From the NCBI RefSeq assembly GCF_000419765.1, contig NZ_ATTQ01000009.1, positions 1-64,000 on the forward strand: a stretch of DNA of 64,000 nucleotides, given 5' to 3'. Below the pieces are notes generated by a model, which saw only the letters and a list, made by a program, of their open reading frames with translations, was not told the DNA's origin and made no database searches. Positions within the stretch are counted from its first letter, which is position 1, and the number at the start of each line of letters is the position of its first letter. Positions 46,520 through 54,878 of this stretch are shown here, piece after piece. The stretch comes from Rhizobium mongolense USDA 1844 (GTDB taxonomy: Bacteria; Pseudomonadota; Alphaproteobacteria; Rhizobiales; Rhizobiaceae). Both the position numbers and the translations under genes were made by a program.

Positions 46520-47749
46520 TCAGTTCAGTTTGCAGGCTGTCTCCGGTTGGTCGATCCCCAATGTGTCGAGTTCGGAAAACTGGTGAAGAAAACCCTCCTG
46601 CGGCGAGGTGGAGATCACACCGCGCCCATCGCCGAGGAGAATTGGCTGGCGGAGCTGCCAGTTCCAGCGACGGAAGCTCACCTTCTGTCCCTTGAAGGCC
46701 GCAAGTGAGAAATTCTCGTCTTTAATGAAGGCTTCGATCTGAGCAGGATCGTTGCCGTTGGTCCGCGTCGCGGCCTCGCCGAGGATGCGGGCTGCCGTCC
46801 ATGCCTGCATGTCCTTGCCGAGCATGCGCCGTCCGGTCGCCTTAACGAAGCGGTTCTGGATCTGAGAGCCGCCCCATTGTTCGCTGGCCGGATGCCAGGA
46901 CGAGGCAATGAGGCCCGCCGTGCCGGCGACGGGCCGCGGGTCCCAGGTCCGGAAAGGAACGTAGCTTCCAAAGACCTCGCTCTCGTCGGCAACAATGACG
47001 ACATCATGGTCGGGCAGGCCCTGGGTGAAGACCGGCATCTGTCGCTGCACCTGAACGACGCCGCTGTCGGTTCTGCGGGCCGTGCCCGTATCCTTGTAGA
47101 GCCGCTCCTCGACGATCGTCGCGCCGAAACGCTTGGCAGAGCGCCGGATCGCATCCGCAAAAAGCTGGTCCGGTTCGTGGGAACCGTAAAGCAGCACCCA
47201 TTTGCGCCACTGCTTCCAGATCAGATACTGCGCCAGGCCATCGGCAAGCATGGTGCGCGTCGGCGCGGTGTGGAAGACGTTGGAGCGGCATTCCTGCTCG
47301 CGCAAAATGTCATCCGTCGAGCCGACATTGAAGAGAATCACGCCGTTCTCCTTGGCGAGATCGGCGATGGAGAGCAACTGCTTGGCCGATATGTCGGTCA
47401 GCACATATTTCTCGCCGCGCGCCAGCATCTGCCTGAAAACCGGGACGACATCCTCCTCCCGTTTCGTCTCTACTACGTCCAGGCTGTACGACTGGCCGAG
47501 AAATCTGCCGGTCGTGTTGTTGTCGTTGATGGCGATGTTGGCTCCGGCAACGCCTTCATCGCGCGGGGGAACATCCAGGACCGACAGCGCAAGTTGCGGC
47601 TCATAGGCGCGCAGATATCCTATGCGGATTTCCGTTGCAGGCTCGGCGGCGGGATTTTGCTGCGCCATCAGATGCGGCGCATTGACGAGCAGCGAAAAAC
47701 AAGCGAATAAAAAGATAAGAGTATTCGGCACCATACTCTTCATGGTCAT
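46520..47749 (-). CDS. ABC-type substrate-binding protein, PQQ-alcohol dehydrogenase system
   Basis: A 409-residue periplasmic protein with a signal peptide (MVPNTLIFLFACFSLLVNAP region) and a branched-chain-amino-acid-receptor-like fold (VAGANIAINDNNTTGRFLGQ). Although called a binding protein, it sits with ABC-2 permease genes, not the Liv type. First gene of the six-gene minus-strand operon, divergent from the C1-cofactor genes. GGAG lies 6 bases before the ATG. Confidence 0.88.
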   Translation of the reverse strand: MTMKSMVPNTLIFLFACFSLLVNAPHLMAQQNPAAEPATEIRIGYLRAYEPQLALSVLDVPPRDEGVAGANIAINDNNTTGRFLGQSYSLDVVETKREEDVVPVFRQMLARGEKYVLTDISAKQLLSIADLAKENGVILFNVGSTDDILREQECRSNVFHTAPTRTMLADGLAQYLIWKQWRKWVLLYGSHEPDQLFADAIRRSAKRFGATIVEERLYKDTGTARRTDSGVVQVQRQMPVFTQGLPDHDVVIVADESEVFGSYVPFRTWDPRPVAGTAGLIASSWHPASEQWGGSQIQNRFVKATGRRMLGKDMQAWTAARILGEAATRTNGNDPAQIEAFIKDENFSLAAFKGQKVSFRRWNWQLRQPILLGDGRGVISTSPQEGFLHQFSELDTLGIDQPETACKLN

Positions 47750-47853
47750 ACCACGCTCCGCGCCGGCTTCAACGAAGGCGGACGCGCTGTCTCGATAAGG
47801 TGCCCACTATGTTTGTAGTCCAATCCCCGATAAACTCAATACTTGCACTCAAC

Positions 47854-47876
47854 TTTTCCCGCCACGGTTGGGAAAA
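47854..47876. promoter_or_regulatory. Inverted repeat in the divergent promoter region of the PQQ-ABC and C1-cofactor operons
   Basis: TTTTCCC and GGGAAAA arms flank 9 bases, ending 24 bases before the start at 47901. It could be an operator or a short 5'-UTR hairpin. It lies in the 151-bp gap that must hold both divergent promoters. Confidence 0.4.
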
Positions 47877-47900
47877 ATGCGGCGCCTGCGGAGACATGCC

Positions 47901-49073
47901 ATGACATTGATGTTGGCCAGTGTTCAAAATCGCAAGGAGGCGGAGATCGTTCTGCAGGCAGGTGCGGACATTATCGATCTCAAGGACCCTTTGCGCGGCG
48001 CGCTCGGGGCGGCAGACATCCCGCAAATCATCGACGTTGTCGATTTCGTGTCCGGCAGACGGCCCGTCAGTGCCGCCTGCGGCGAACTTGGCGGCGATCT
48101 GCAGGCCCTCAGGGCAAGGGTCGAAGAGGTGGCTGCGACAGGCGTTGATTTTGTCAAGATCGGGTTTCTACCGTCGTCCCGCATCGGGGCGGATGCGCAA
48201 GCCTTGGCCGATATTGCCGGCCGCAAGAGGTTGATCGCCGTTGTTTTTGCCGACCATCGATACGAGGAGAACGTCATGACATCGTTTGCAAAAGCAGGCT
48301 TTTACGGCGTCATGCTGGATACGGATGACAAATCGAAGGGACGGTTGCTGGATCAAATTCCTCCAGATCGCATTTCGGATTTTGTCGCGCAGGGACAGCG
48401 GCACGGATTGATGACGGGCCTTGCCGGCTCACTGGAAGCACCCGACATCCCACGCTTGCTGCCGGGCAAGCCGGATTTTTTGGGCTTCCGGGGATCGCTG
48501 TGCAAGGGCCTGTCCAGGAACGCCGATCTGGACGCTGAAGCCACGGCAAAGATCCGTGCTCTAATTCCCGGGGAGCGGCCAGCTGAAAAAACGCCGAGCG
48601 TTGACCTCGAACTCCTGGCGGCACGGGGATATTTCCCCGATCCGGCTGAGGACAATCTCGGCACCGACCAGATCTTCGTGCGGGATTTCGTCCTGCCGGT
48701 CGACATCGGCGCTTACAGCTTTGAACATGGCAAAAAGCAGAAGGTCAGGTTCGATGTGACGGCGGATGTCCTTCGTCTCACCCGCGATCCGAAGGACATG
48801 CATCATATCGTTTCTTATGATCTCATCATGGACGGCATCCGCGCGATCGTCGGCCGCGGTCATGTCGATCTGGTTGAAACGCTTGCCGAGCAGGCTGCAG
48901 CGTTCATCCTTGAGAACCCGCGTGTGGCTCGTGTCGTCGTGCGAGTAGAAAAACTGGAACTCGGTCCGGGCGGTGTCGGCGTGCAGATCGAGCGCAAGAG
49001 GGAAAGCGCCCGATTGTCAAAGCCGCTTCGCGTGATAGCGGCAAAGGCCGATGGAGGAAGGAAAGTGGTATGA
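47901..49073 (+). CDS. mfnB: Fusion of MfnB ((5-formylfuran-3-yl)methyl phosphate synthase) and FolB (dihydroneopterin aldolase)
   Basis: A 390-residue two-domain protein. Residues 1-225 are MfnB/DUF556, making the furan phosphate of methanofuran/methylofuran from glyceraldehyde-3-phosphate; active-site-type lysines are K28 in IIDLKDPLRGALGA and K86 in VDFVKIGFL. Residues 256-368 are a FolB-type aldolase (VRDFVLPVDIGAYSFEHGKK and VRVEKLELGPGG with K351), which would make 6-hydroxymethyl-dihydropterin for H4MPT. One polypeptide thus serves both C1 cofactors. The ATG at 47901 has GGAG 7 bases upstream. Its stop overlaps the next start. Confidence 0.85.
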   Translation: MTLMLASVQNRKEAEIVLQAGADIIDLKDPLRGALGAADIPQIIDVVDFVSGRRPVSAACGELGGDLQALRARVEEVAATGVDFVKIGFLPSSRIGADAQALADIAGRKRLIAVVFADHRYEENVMTSFAKAGFYGVMLDTDDKSKGRLLDQIPPDRISDFVAQGQRHGLMTGLAGSLEAPDIPRLLPGKPDFLGFRGSLCKGLSRNADLDAEATAKIRALIPGERPAEKTPSVDLELLAARGYFPDPAEDNLGTDQIFVRDFVLPVDIGAYSFEHGKKQKVRFDVTADVLRLTRDPKDMHHIVSYDLIMDGIRAIVGRGHVDLVETLAEQAAAFILENPRVARVVVRVEKLELGPGGVGVQIERKRESARLSKPLRVIAAKADGGRKVV

Positions 49074-49708
49074 AGCCGCTGGTCGTCAAGCTTGGAGGAA
49101 GCACGGCCGGTCGCATCGAGATGGACCAATGGATTGCGGTGCTGGCATCGGCGCGCTTGCCATTGGTGATCGTTCCCGGCGGCGGACCGTTTGCCGACCA
49201 GGTGCGCGTTTCGCAAAATAACATGCACTTCTCAAATGCCGCGGCACATGAGATGGCCATTCTCGCGATGGATCAGTTCGGCATTGTGATCGCCGAGCGG
49301 CATGCGCGTTTTCAACCGGCCCGGTCGCTGCGCGAGCTCGACGCAATTCTTGCCGAAGACGGGATACCGGTATGGCTGCCGTCCCAGATGACCCGCAACG
49401 CCGACATCGCACAGTCGTGGGATGTAACGTCGGATGCTCTTGCGGCCTGGCTGTGCAGACAGATCGGAAGCCGCCACTTGCTGTTGTGCAAGCAGGTCGA
49501 TCCGGAATCCCTTCCGAACGATCTGGAAGCGCTCGTTGACAATGGCGTCGTCGATGCCATGCTGCCACAATTGCTCGGGAAGGAGACAGTCTTGTACGTT
49601 GCCGGACCATCGTCGCTGCGTTCGCAGCTGCGCGCGCTGCCCATGACCCGCATACCCGGGCGCCGCGTGGGGTTGCCCGATAACGCCCGCAGAGAGACGT
49701 GCCCATGA
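49070..49708 (+). CDS. mfnE: Amino acid kinase-family protein, MfnE-like
   Basis: A 212-residue amino-acid-kinase fold: VVKLGGS at residues 4-10 and VIVPGGGPFADQVR for nucleotide and phosphate binding. In methanofuran biosynthesis MfnE phosphorylates 5-(aminomethyl)-3-furanmethanol phosphate to the diphosphate, and the neighbouring MfnB supports that role. The start overlaps the mfnB-folB stop by 4 bases and the gene ends inside the next start, so translation is coupled. A general aspartate/uridylate kinase is unlikely at this length and place. Confidence 0.8.
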   Translation: MKPLVVKLGGSTAGRIEMDQWIAVLASARLPLVIVPGGGPFADQVRVSQNNMHFSNAAAHEMAILAMDQFGIVIAERHARFQPARSLRELDAILAEDGIPVWLPSQMTRNADIAQSWDVTSDALAAWLCRQIGSRHLLLCKQVDPESLPNDLEALVDNGVVDAMLPQLLGKETVLYVAGPSSLRSQLRALPMTRIPGRRVGLPDNARRETCP

Positions 49709-50256
49709 CGCGGCTTCGAACGCCGCGATGGGCCTGGGTGCTGACCGGGTCAGGCCATTTCTTCGTCGAATGCTTCGAATTGATCCGCTCACTCGACCAT
49801 TGCGACGTCTTCGTGACGAAGGCCGCAGACGAAGTTCTCAGGATGTATGGGCTGAAGCTCGATTTTTCGGACACGACACGCGTGCTTCACGACAAGACGG
49901 CAAGCGCAGTCCCTGTCGGCGAATTCTATCACGGCGTCTATCATAGCGTCGTGATTGCGCCTGCCACGTCCAATACCGTTGCCAAATGCGTGGCGGGAAT
50001 CTCCGACACGATCGCCACGAATGTCTACGCACAAGCCGGCAAATGCCGCCTTCCATCAATCGTCTTTGCTTGCGACACCGCGCCCGAGCTGGAGACAATG
50101 GCCCCCCACGGAATGGTGAAGGTCTATCCGCGGCCGATCGATCTTGAGAACACCGCCCGTCTTAAGACCTTTGAACGCACGCAGGTCGTGGAATCCTTTG
50201 CTGATCTGGCGCTGGCGGTGGCGCGGCGGAAAGGAGAGATCGACGGTCGTGACTGA
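49705..50256 (+). CDS. Flavoprotein, probable dihydromethanopterin reductase (DmrB/AfpA-like)
   Basis: A 183-residue flavin mononucleotide-binding flavoprotein: WVLTGSGHFFVECFELI, VFVTKAADEVLRMYG and VVIAPATSNTVAKCVAGISD are the FMN-site segments. Homologues include archaeal AfpA and DmrB, which reduces dihydromethanopterin to H4MPT. The cofactor gene context supports that last step here. The ATG overlaps the mfnE stop by 4 bases. Confidence 0.78.
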   Translation: MTRLRTPRWAWVLTGSGHFFVECFELIRSLDHCDVFVTKAADEVLRMYGLKLDFSDTTRVLHDKTASAVPVGEFYHGVYHSVVIAPATSNTVAKCVAGISDTIATNVYAQAGKCRLPSIVFACDTAPELETMAPHGMVKVYPRPIDLENTARLKTFERTQVVESFADLALAVARRKGEIDGRD

Positions 50257-51646
50257 GCATCTCGTCTTCCTGACCGGGCACCTGGCAAAGGCCAGGCTTG
50301 AAAACATTCTCACCGGACTGGGAACAACGCCCTTCACCTACGAGATCATCGACATCGGTGTGAAGGTTGCCGCCCTGATGACGGAAGAAATCGTCAGCCG
50401 TCGCTTGCCTCGGCCGTTGAAGGCGGACCGAGTTGTCTTGCCCGGTCGGTTCAGAGGCCATCTGGAACGGTTAAGCGACGAATTCGGCATGCCTTTCGTG
50501 CGCGGACCTGACGAGGTGGCGGATCTGCCCGTCTATCTTGGCCGGGCGGGAAAGCCGCCGGATCTGTCGCGCCACGAGATGCGCATCTTCGCCGAAGTCG
50601 TCGACGCATCGACCCTGTCGCTGGAGGCGCTGCTAAAAAGAGCGCGAGCGCTCGCAAACGGCGGCGCTGATGTGATCGACCTGGGCTGCCTTCCAGATAC
50701 GCCCTTCGTCCATCTGGAAGAAGCCATCGGGCGGATCAAGGCCGAGGGGCTTTGCGTCAGCGTGGACTCAGCAAACGCCGACGAACTGGAACGCGCGGCC
50801 CGCTCCGGCGCCGATTATCTTCTGAGCCTCAACGAAAAGACCATCGGAATTGCTGTGCGCCACAAGGTCAAACCGGTTCTCATTCCAGCTGTGCCGGGCG
50901 ACCTCTTCTCTCTCGGCCGTGCCATCGAGGCGGCGCAGAATGCCGGGATATCCTTCATCGCTGATCCGGTCCTCGACCCAATCCACTTCGGCTTCGCCGC
51001 CTCGCTTGGACGCTTCATCGAGGCTCGCCGCCGCTGGCCGGACGTCGAGATGATGATGGGCACCGGCAACCTGACCGAACTGACCGACGCCGACACGTCG
51101 GGAATAACAGCCATCCTCGCGGGCCTGTGCTCGGAGCTTTCCATCAAAAACGTGCTGGTCGTCAACGTCAGTCCGCATACCGTGCGCACGGTGGAAGAAC
51201 ATGACCGGGTACGACGCATCATGTATGCCGCCAAGCACGATCATGCGCTGCCCCGCGGCTATGACTCAGCCCTCCTGCAAATACACGACCGCGCGCCCTT
51301 TGCGAGCTCCATTGCCGATATCGAGGCGCTTGCGCAAGACGTGCGCGACGCCAATTTTCGCATCATGACTGCTCCTGACGGCATCCATGTCTTCAGCAAA
51401 GCCGGCCACTGGAAGAGCGACAACGCCTTCGACCTCTTTCCTGTGCTCAATGTCGAACAGGATGGCCCGCATGCCTTTTATCTGGGAGCGGAATTGATGA
51501 AGGCGGAAATCGCCTGGAAGCTCGGCAAACGCTATTCGCAGGATGAGCCGCTTACCTGGGGCGTGGCGAGCCCGGGCGCAGGCGAGGACCGCACCCGGCT
51601 TGCCGGGGCAGGGCATACGCTGCGCGCAAAGAAGGACGGCCCATGA
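50249..51646 (+). CDS. Dihydropteroate-synthase-like DUF6513 protein of H4MPT biosynthesis
   Basis: A 465-residue protein. The N-terminal 140 residues are family-specific (LVFLTGHLAKARLENIL), the middle 150-370 is a pterin-binding TIM barrel (GGADVIDLGCLPDTPF, VSVDSANADE, IADPVLDPIHFG, MMMGTGNLTELTDAD), and an extra C-terminal part follows. Proteins like this occur only with H4MPT genes. The DHPS-like barrel is a good candidate to couple hydroxymethyldihydropterin diphosphate to the ribofuranosylaminobenzene moiety made by beta-RFAP synthase. GTG start, overlapping the upstream stop by 8 bases; the next ATG overlaps its stop. Confidence 0.82.
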   Translation: MTEHLVFLTGHLAKARLENILTGLGTTPFTYEIIDIGVKVAALMTEEIVSRRLPRPLKADRVVLPGRFRGHLERLSDEFGMPFVRGPDEVADLPVYLGRAGKPPDLSRHEMRIFAEVVDASTLSLEALLKRARALANGGADVIDLGCLPDTPFVHLEEAIGRIKAEGLCVSVDSANADELERAARSGADYLLSLNEKTIGIAVRHKVKPVLIPAVPGDLFSLGRAIEAAQNAGISFIADPVLDPIHFGFAASLGRFIEARRRWPDVEMMMGTGNLTELTDADTSGITAILAGLCSELSIKNVLVVNVSPHTVRTVEEHDRVRRIMYAAKHDHALPRGYDSALLQIHDRAPFASSIADIEALAQDVRDANFRIMTAPDGIHVFSKAGHWKSDNAFDLFPVLNVEQDGPHAFYLGAELMKAEIAWKLGKRYSQDEPLTWGVASPGAGEDRTRLAGAGHTLRAKKDGP

Positions 51647-52206
51647 GCTTCATTCGCGAAACGATCGTAACGACGGTGAATGCCACGGGCCGGGTGCATA
51701 TCGCGCCCCTCGGTATCATCGCTCAGGATGACGGATGGGTCATTGCGCCGTTCCGCCCCTCCACAACCCTCGAAAATCTTACCGCCGTGCCGTTTGCCAT
51801 TGCCAATTATACGGACGACATGCGGATTTTCGCGGGCTGCCTCACCGGACGGCGGGAATGGCCGCTGGTTGCGGTGCAAGATTGCCCTGTCTCGCGTCTG
51901 GAGGCAGCGCTCAGTCATTCCGTTTTGCAGGTCGTTTCCGTCACGCAGGACGAGATCCGCCCCCGCTATTTCTGCCGGATCGTCGCTGAGGCCACGCATG
52001 CCCCGTTCACAGGCATGAACCGGGCCAAGGCGGCCGTTCTCGAGCTCGCGATCCTGGTGAGCAGACTGCATATGCTGCCCAAGCAAAAGGTCGATTCCGA
52101 GATTGCATATCTGTCGATTGCCATCGAGAAGACGGCCGGTGCTGACGAGCGGCAGGCCTGGGATTGGCTGATGGAGCGCGTGAACGCCCATTCCGCCGGA
52201 GATTGA
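51643..52206 (+). CDS. DUF447 family protein
   Basis: A 187-residue protein with the DUF447 pattern (IRETIVTTVNATGRVHIAPL, RPSTTLENL). The N-terminal domain resembles flavin-reductase split barrels. It is shared between methanogens and H4MPT-using bacteria, so a cofactor role is likely but undefined. The ATG overlaps the preceding stop by 4 bases; it is the last gene of this five-gene plus-strand operon, facing the mfnF-like gene. Confidence 0.85.
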   Translation: MSFIRETIVTTVNATGRVHIAPLGIIAQDDGWVIAPFRPSTTLENLTAVPFAIANYTDDMRIFAGCLTGRREWPLVAVQDCPVSRLEAALSHSVLQVVSVTQDEIRPRYFCRIVAEATHAPFTGMNRAKAAVLELAILVSRLHMLPKQKVDSEIAYLSIAIEKTAGADERQAWDWLMERVNAHSAGD

Positions 52207-52241
52207 CGGGATCCCGTTCGGCATTTCGTCCGTAGGGCGAC

Positions 52242-53300
52242 TTACGATTTCGACCACAGTAGCGCGACGGCAGCGGCCGGCGCGGCCTTGCTTGCTTGAT
52301 CGCGGATTTCGTTCGATGCTGCTGGAATGATCATGCCGAAGTCGACGTAGGGCCGCTCCAGGCGTTTGGCGAGCTGCATGATCTGGGGGCGACCGATCCC
52401 CGCGCCCACCACCGGGGCGACCGGGCTGAGTGCGGCATTGCCGGAAACCCTGAACGCACCGTCGTGGATCATGCGCAATTGATGCTCGGCGAACCAGCGG
52501 GCGACATCGATCCATTCGCCTTCGCTAAGATCGGTGCCGTCACGTCCGACCATGCGAGCGATACGGCCGATCGACCCACCGCGCGACTTGGCTCTTCGGT
52601 CGGCGGCGGGGTATTGGTCGTCGGCCTCGTCCAATGTTCCGAGAATGCGCCCGAGATCGGCGGTATTGGCAAAATACTCATTCATCAGCGGCGTCATCGT
52701 GCCGCGCACCGGAACTCTTTCGGCAATTCCGATCAGCGCCGAGCGCGTAAAGCCCGTGTAGACGAGTTCGCCGGTCAACAGACGCTCCGCATCGGAATAG
52801 CCATTGTTGCAGAGCCGTCCGTTCTGAAACGCGAGGATGTCGGTGGTCGTCGAACCCATATCGACGAAGAGACCTTCCCCTTTGATGCTGGCGCTCAACG
52901 CAGCCGTGGCATGCCAATTGGCCGAGGCGATATCGGGGCCGAGATCGTAGGCGTCTGAAAGATCGACGAAGCCGGCACGGCCACCATAAACCTGCAGGTC
53001 GTCGCCGCCGAATTCCGCTTTGATGAAATCCAGGATATGGCGAACACCGGCGCCTCGTGACGGGAAGCCATCCGACAGCTCTCCCGTCATCGTGAAGACA
53101 TGGATGGGATTGCCTTGAAAAAGCGGGCGGAACTGATCCAGCGCAGCGCGCACCTGATCGAGCCCGAGCCACATCGGCGCCTTGACGGTCCTGGCATGGG
53201 TAATTTGGCCATTCTCGGTCCGCGCCATCTTCAAATGCGCGCCACCGATGTCCCAGCCGATAACTGTTTGCTTTTCTTCTGCTACCATTCCGGCTTTCAT
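52242..53300 (-). CDS. MfnF-like H4MPT-linked C1 transfer pathway protein
   Basis: A 352-residue ASKHA-type (hydantoinase-related) protein: VIGWDIGGAHLKMA with the phosphate-1 motif, LFVDMGSTTTDILAF, and SPVAPVVGAGIGRPQIMQLA at the C-terminus. In archaea MfnF joins the furan diphosphate to the tyramine-glutamate part of methanofuran. The start is uncertain: ATG at 53300 or 53288, both without a strong ribosome binding site; the frame opening earlier overlaps the divergent gene. It converges on the DUF447 gene. Confidence 0.8.
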   Translation of the reverse strand: MKAGMVAEEKQTVIGWDIGGAHLKMARTENGQITHARTVKAPMWLGLDQVRAALDQFRPLFQGNPIHVFTMTGELSDGFPSRGAGVRHILDFIKAEFGGDDLQVYGGRAGFVDLSDAYDLGPDIASANWHATAALSASIKGEGLFVDMGSTTTDILAFQNGRLCNNGYSDAERLLTGELVYTGFTRSALIGIAERVPVRGTMTPLMNEYFANTADLGRILGTLDEADDQYPAADRRAKSRGGSIGRIARMVGRDGTDLSEGEWIDVARWFAEHQLRMIHDGAFRVSGNAALSPVAPVVGAGIGRPQIMQLAKRLERPYVDFGMIIPAASNEIRDQASKAAPAAAVALLWSKS

Positions 53301-53331
53301 GTGAGTGATCGTTTCTGCCGAGGTTTGACCA

Positions 53332-54033
53332 TTGCTTATCATTCCCGTTCTCGACGTCAAAGACGGCCAGGTGGTGCGCGCGCAGATGGGCATGCGCGAT
53401 ACCTATAGACCCATCGAGACGCCGCTCAGCGCCATACCGACGATCGTGAGTGTCGCCGACGGCTTGCGCCGAATCCATCCGTTTTCGATCTTTTATGTGG
53501 CCGACCTCGATGCCATCGAGAGCGGTTCGAGCCATTTTTCTGCCACCGGACCTCTATCTCTTTTGCAGCCGAGGCCGGACGTCTGGCTCGATGCAGGGTT
53601 TCGAAGCGCGACGGACGTCGGGCAGGCGCTTGCCAATGCGCAGATCTTTGCCGTCCTGGGATCCGAAAGCCAGGCCGGTACCGACGTTCTCAGCGCGTTC
53701 GGTGCGCATCAGAGACTGATCCTTTCCCTTGACTTTCGCGGTGATGCCTTCCTCGGGCCGCCCGCCATCATGTCAACGCCTGACCTGTGGCCGAAACGGG
53801 TGATCGTGATGACACTCGACAAAGTGGGTGCGCGCTGCGGACCCGACTTCGATCGCTTGCGATCAATCAAAGACATCGCCGGAAACCGCGACATCATCGC
53901 CGCAGGCGGGATCCGCAACGTCAATGACCTGGAACGGCTGAGCGACATGGGCATTGCTGGTGCACTGGTCGCAACATCGCTGCATAGCGGCGAACTTACC
54001 GGAACCGACGTCTCCGCCTTTTCTGGGAGCTAG
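53332..54033 (+). CDS. HisA-like TIM-barrel protein of the H4MPT gene set
   Basis: A 233-residue (beta/alpha)8 protein related to HisA/HisF: LIIPVLDVKDGQVVRAQMGM at the start, VADLDAI, LDAGFRS and IAAGGIRNVNDLE later. It is divergent from known HisA and occurs among C1 genes, so it is probably not the histidine enzyme. The only usable start near the domain beginning is TTG at 53332, with GAGG about 10 bases upstream. It is divergent from mfnF across 31 bases. Confidence 0.78.
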   Translation: MLIIPVLDVKDGQVVRAQMGMRDTYRPIETPLSAIPTIVSVADGLRRIHPFSIFYVADLDAIESGSSHFSATGPLSLLQPRPDVWLDAGFRSATDVGQALANAQIFAVLGSESQAGTDVLSAFGAHQRLILSLDFRGDAFLGPPAIMSTPDLWPKRVIVMTLDKVGARCGPDFDRLRSIKDIAGNRDIIAAGGIRNVNDLERLSDMGIAGALVATSLHSGELTGTDVSAFSGS

Positions 54034-54040
54034 GGGAATT

Positions 54041-54071
54041 TGAGAGAAGAGGCGCTTTGCCTCTTCTCTCA
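54041..54071 (+). terminator. Strong hairpin after the HisA-like gene
   Basis: A perfect 13-bp stem (TGAGAGAAGAGGC with its complement) closes a 5-base loop, 7 bases after the HisA-like stop and between convergent genes. No T-run follows on either strand, so it may act as an mRNA-stabilising or rho-assisted end structure. Confidence 0.65.
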
Positions 54072-54210
54072 ATCCCGAAGCCGAAGCACTGCCATTTCAA
54101 CCATTGGCGCTTGAAGATGGCGTACCGCTGAAGCCTAAGAACTTCGACAACCGGCGCAACAGGCCGCCTGTTTCTACGGCGGGCTCGCTCTGTGCGGGGT
54201 TGTTTCGTGT

Positions 54211-54717
54211 CTAGGCGCTGAAAGGATGCTTGACGGTGTCCCGCTGAGCAGTTGCCTCCGCCGCGGTCGGCTTGCCGGAGACTGCGCGCTCAATCGCTTC
54301 CTTCGTTGCCCTGTAGTTGTAATCTTGGATCTTGGCGTCGTCCTCTGCTTCCCAGTGGATGAAGACGCCGACGCAGATGAAGACGTCATCGGCTTCGTCG
54401 GCGGGAATGATGCCTTCGGCTACGCTGTCTTGGACTGCTTTTGCCACCGCATGCTGTGCCGGGCCGAACATCTGCACGGCTTGCTTGGCACCCTTGATCG
54501 TAACCTTGTTGAACAATATCGTATTCGGCTTGCAGGCCAGGTTCGGGGCGATGACCGCCAGAAGTGACGTAAACCCGTCCTTGTTGTTCGTGAGCGCATT
54601 GCAAAATGCCGTTTCCACGGCGCTTCCACGCGGTCCGATCAGGAGATCGATATGCGCGACTTCATTTCCCTCGCCAACGAGTGACTCACCAACCATTACC
54701 TTGCTAATCTTTGCCAC
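54211..54717 (-). CDS. fae: Formaldehyde-activating enzyme (5,6,7,8-tetrahydromethanopterin hydro-lyase)
   Basis: A 168-residue Fae that condenses formaldehyde with H4MPT to methylene-H4MPT in the cytoplasm. The sequence is very characteristic: [20 protein letters not shown] with the catalytic-type histidine, [50 protein letters not shown] and [14 protein letters not shown]. Starting at the GTG at 54717 gives the usual family N-terminus and puts GGAGG 8 bases upstream; the TTG 6 bases earlier is too close to it. It is transcribed apart from the cofactor genes, being convergent with the HisA-like gene. Confidence 0.97.
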   Translation of the reverse strand: MAKISKVMVGESLVGEGNEVAHIDLLIGPRGSAVETAFCNALTNNKDGFTSLLAVIAPNLACKPNTILFNKVTIKGAKQAVQMFGPAQHAVAKAVQDSVAEGIIPADEADDVFICVGVFIHWEAEDDAKIQDYNYRATKEAIERAVSGKPTAAEATAQRDTVKHPFSA

Positions 54718-54878
54718 GGCCAATTCCTCCCTTGTACCGTATGGTCAAAAAAGTTTCGTCCAAAGAAGCCGTACCACACGAGACACGACGCTCGATGGAC
54801 AGCTATCCTTGTTCGCAGCACCCTTGACTGGGTCGGTTGGCCAGATAGCAGCGAGTAAGATTTATTCGCCGGCCAAAT

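Noticed and set aside
53515-53540. GGTTCGAGCC-like tRNA T-arm sequence
   Set aside because: It lies inside the HisA-like gene and no cloverleaf can be built around it.
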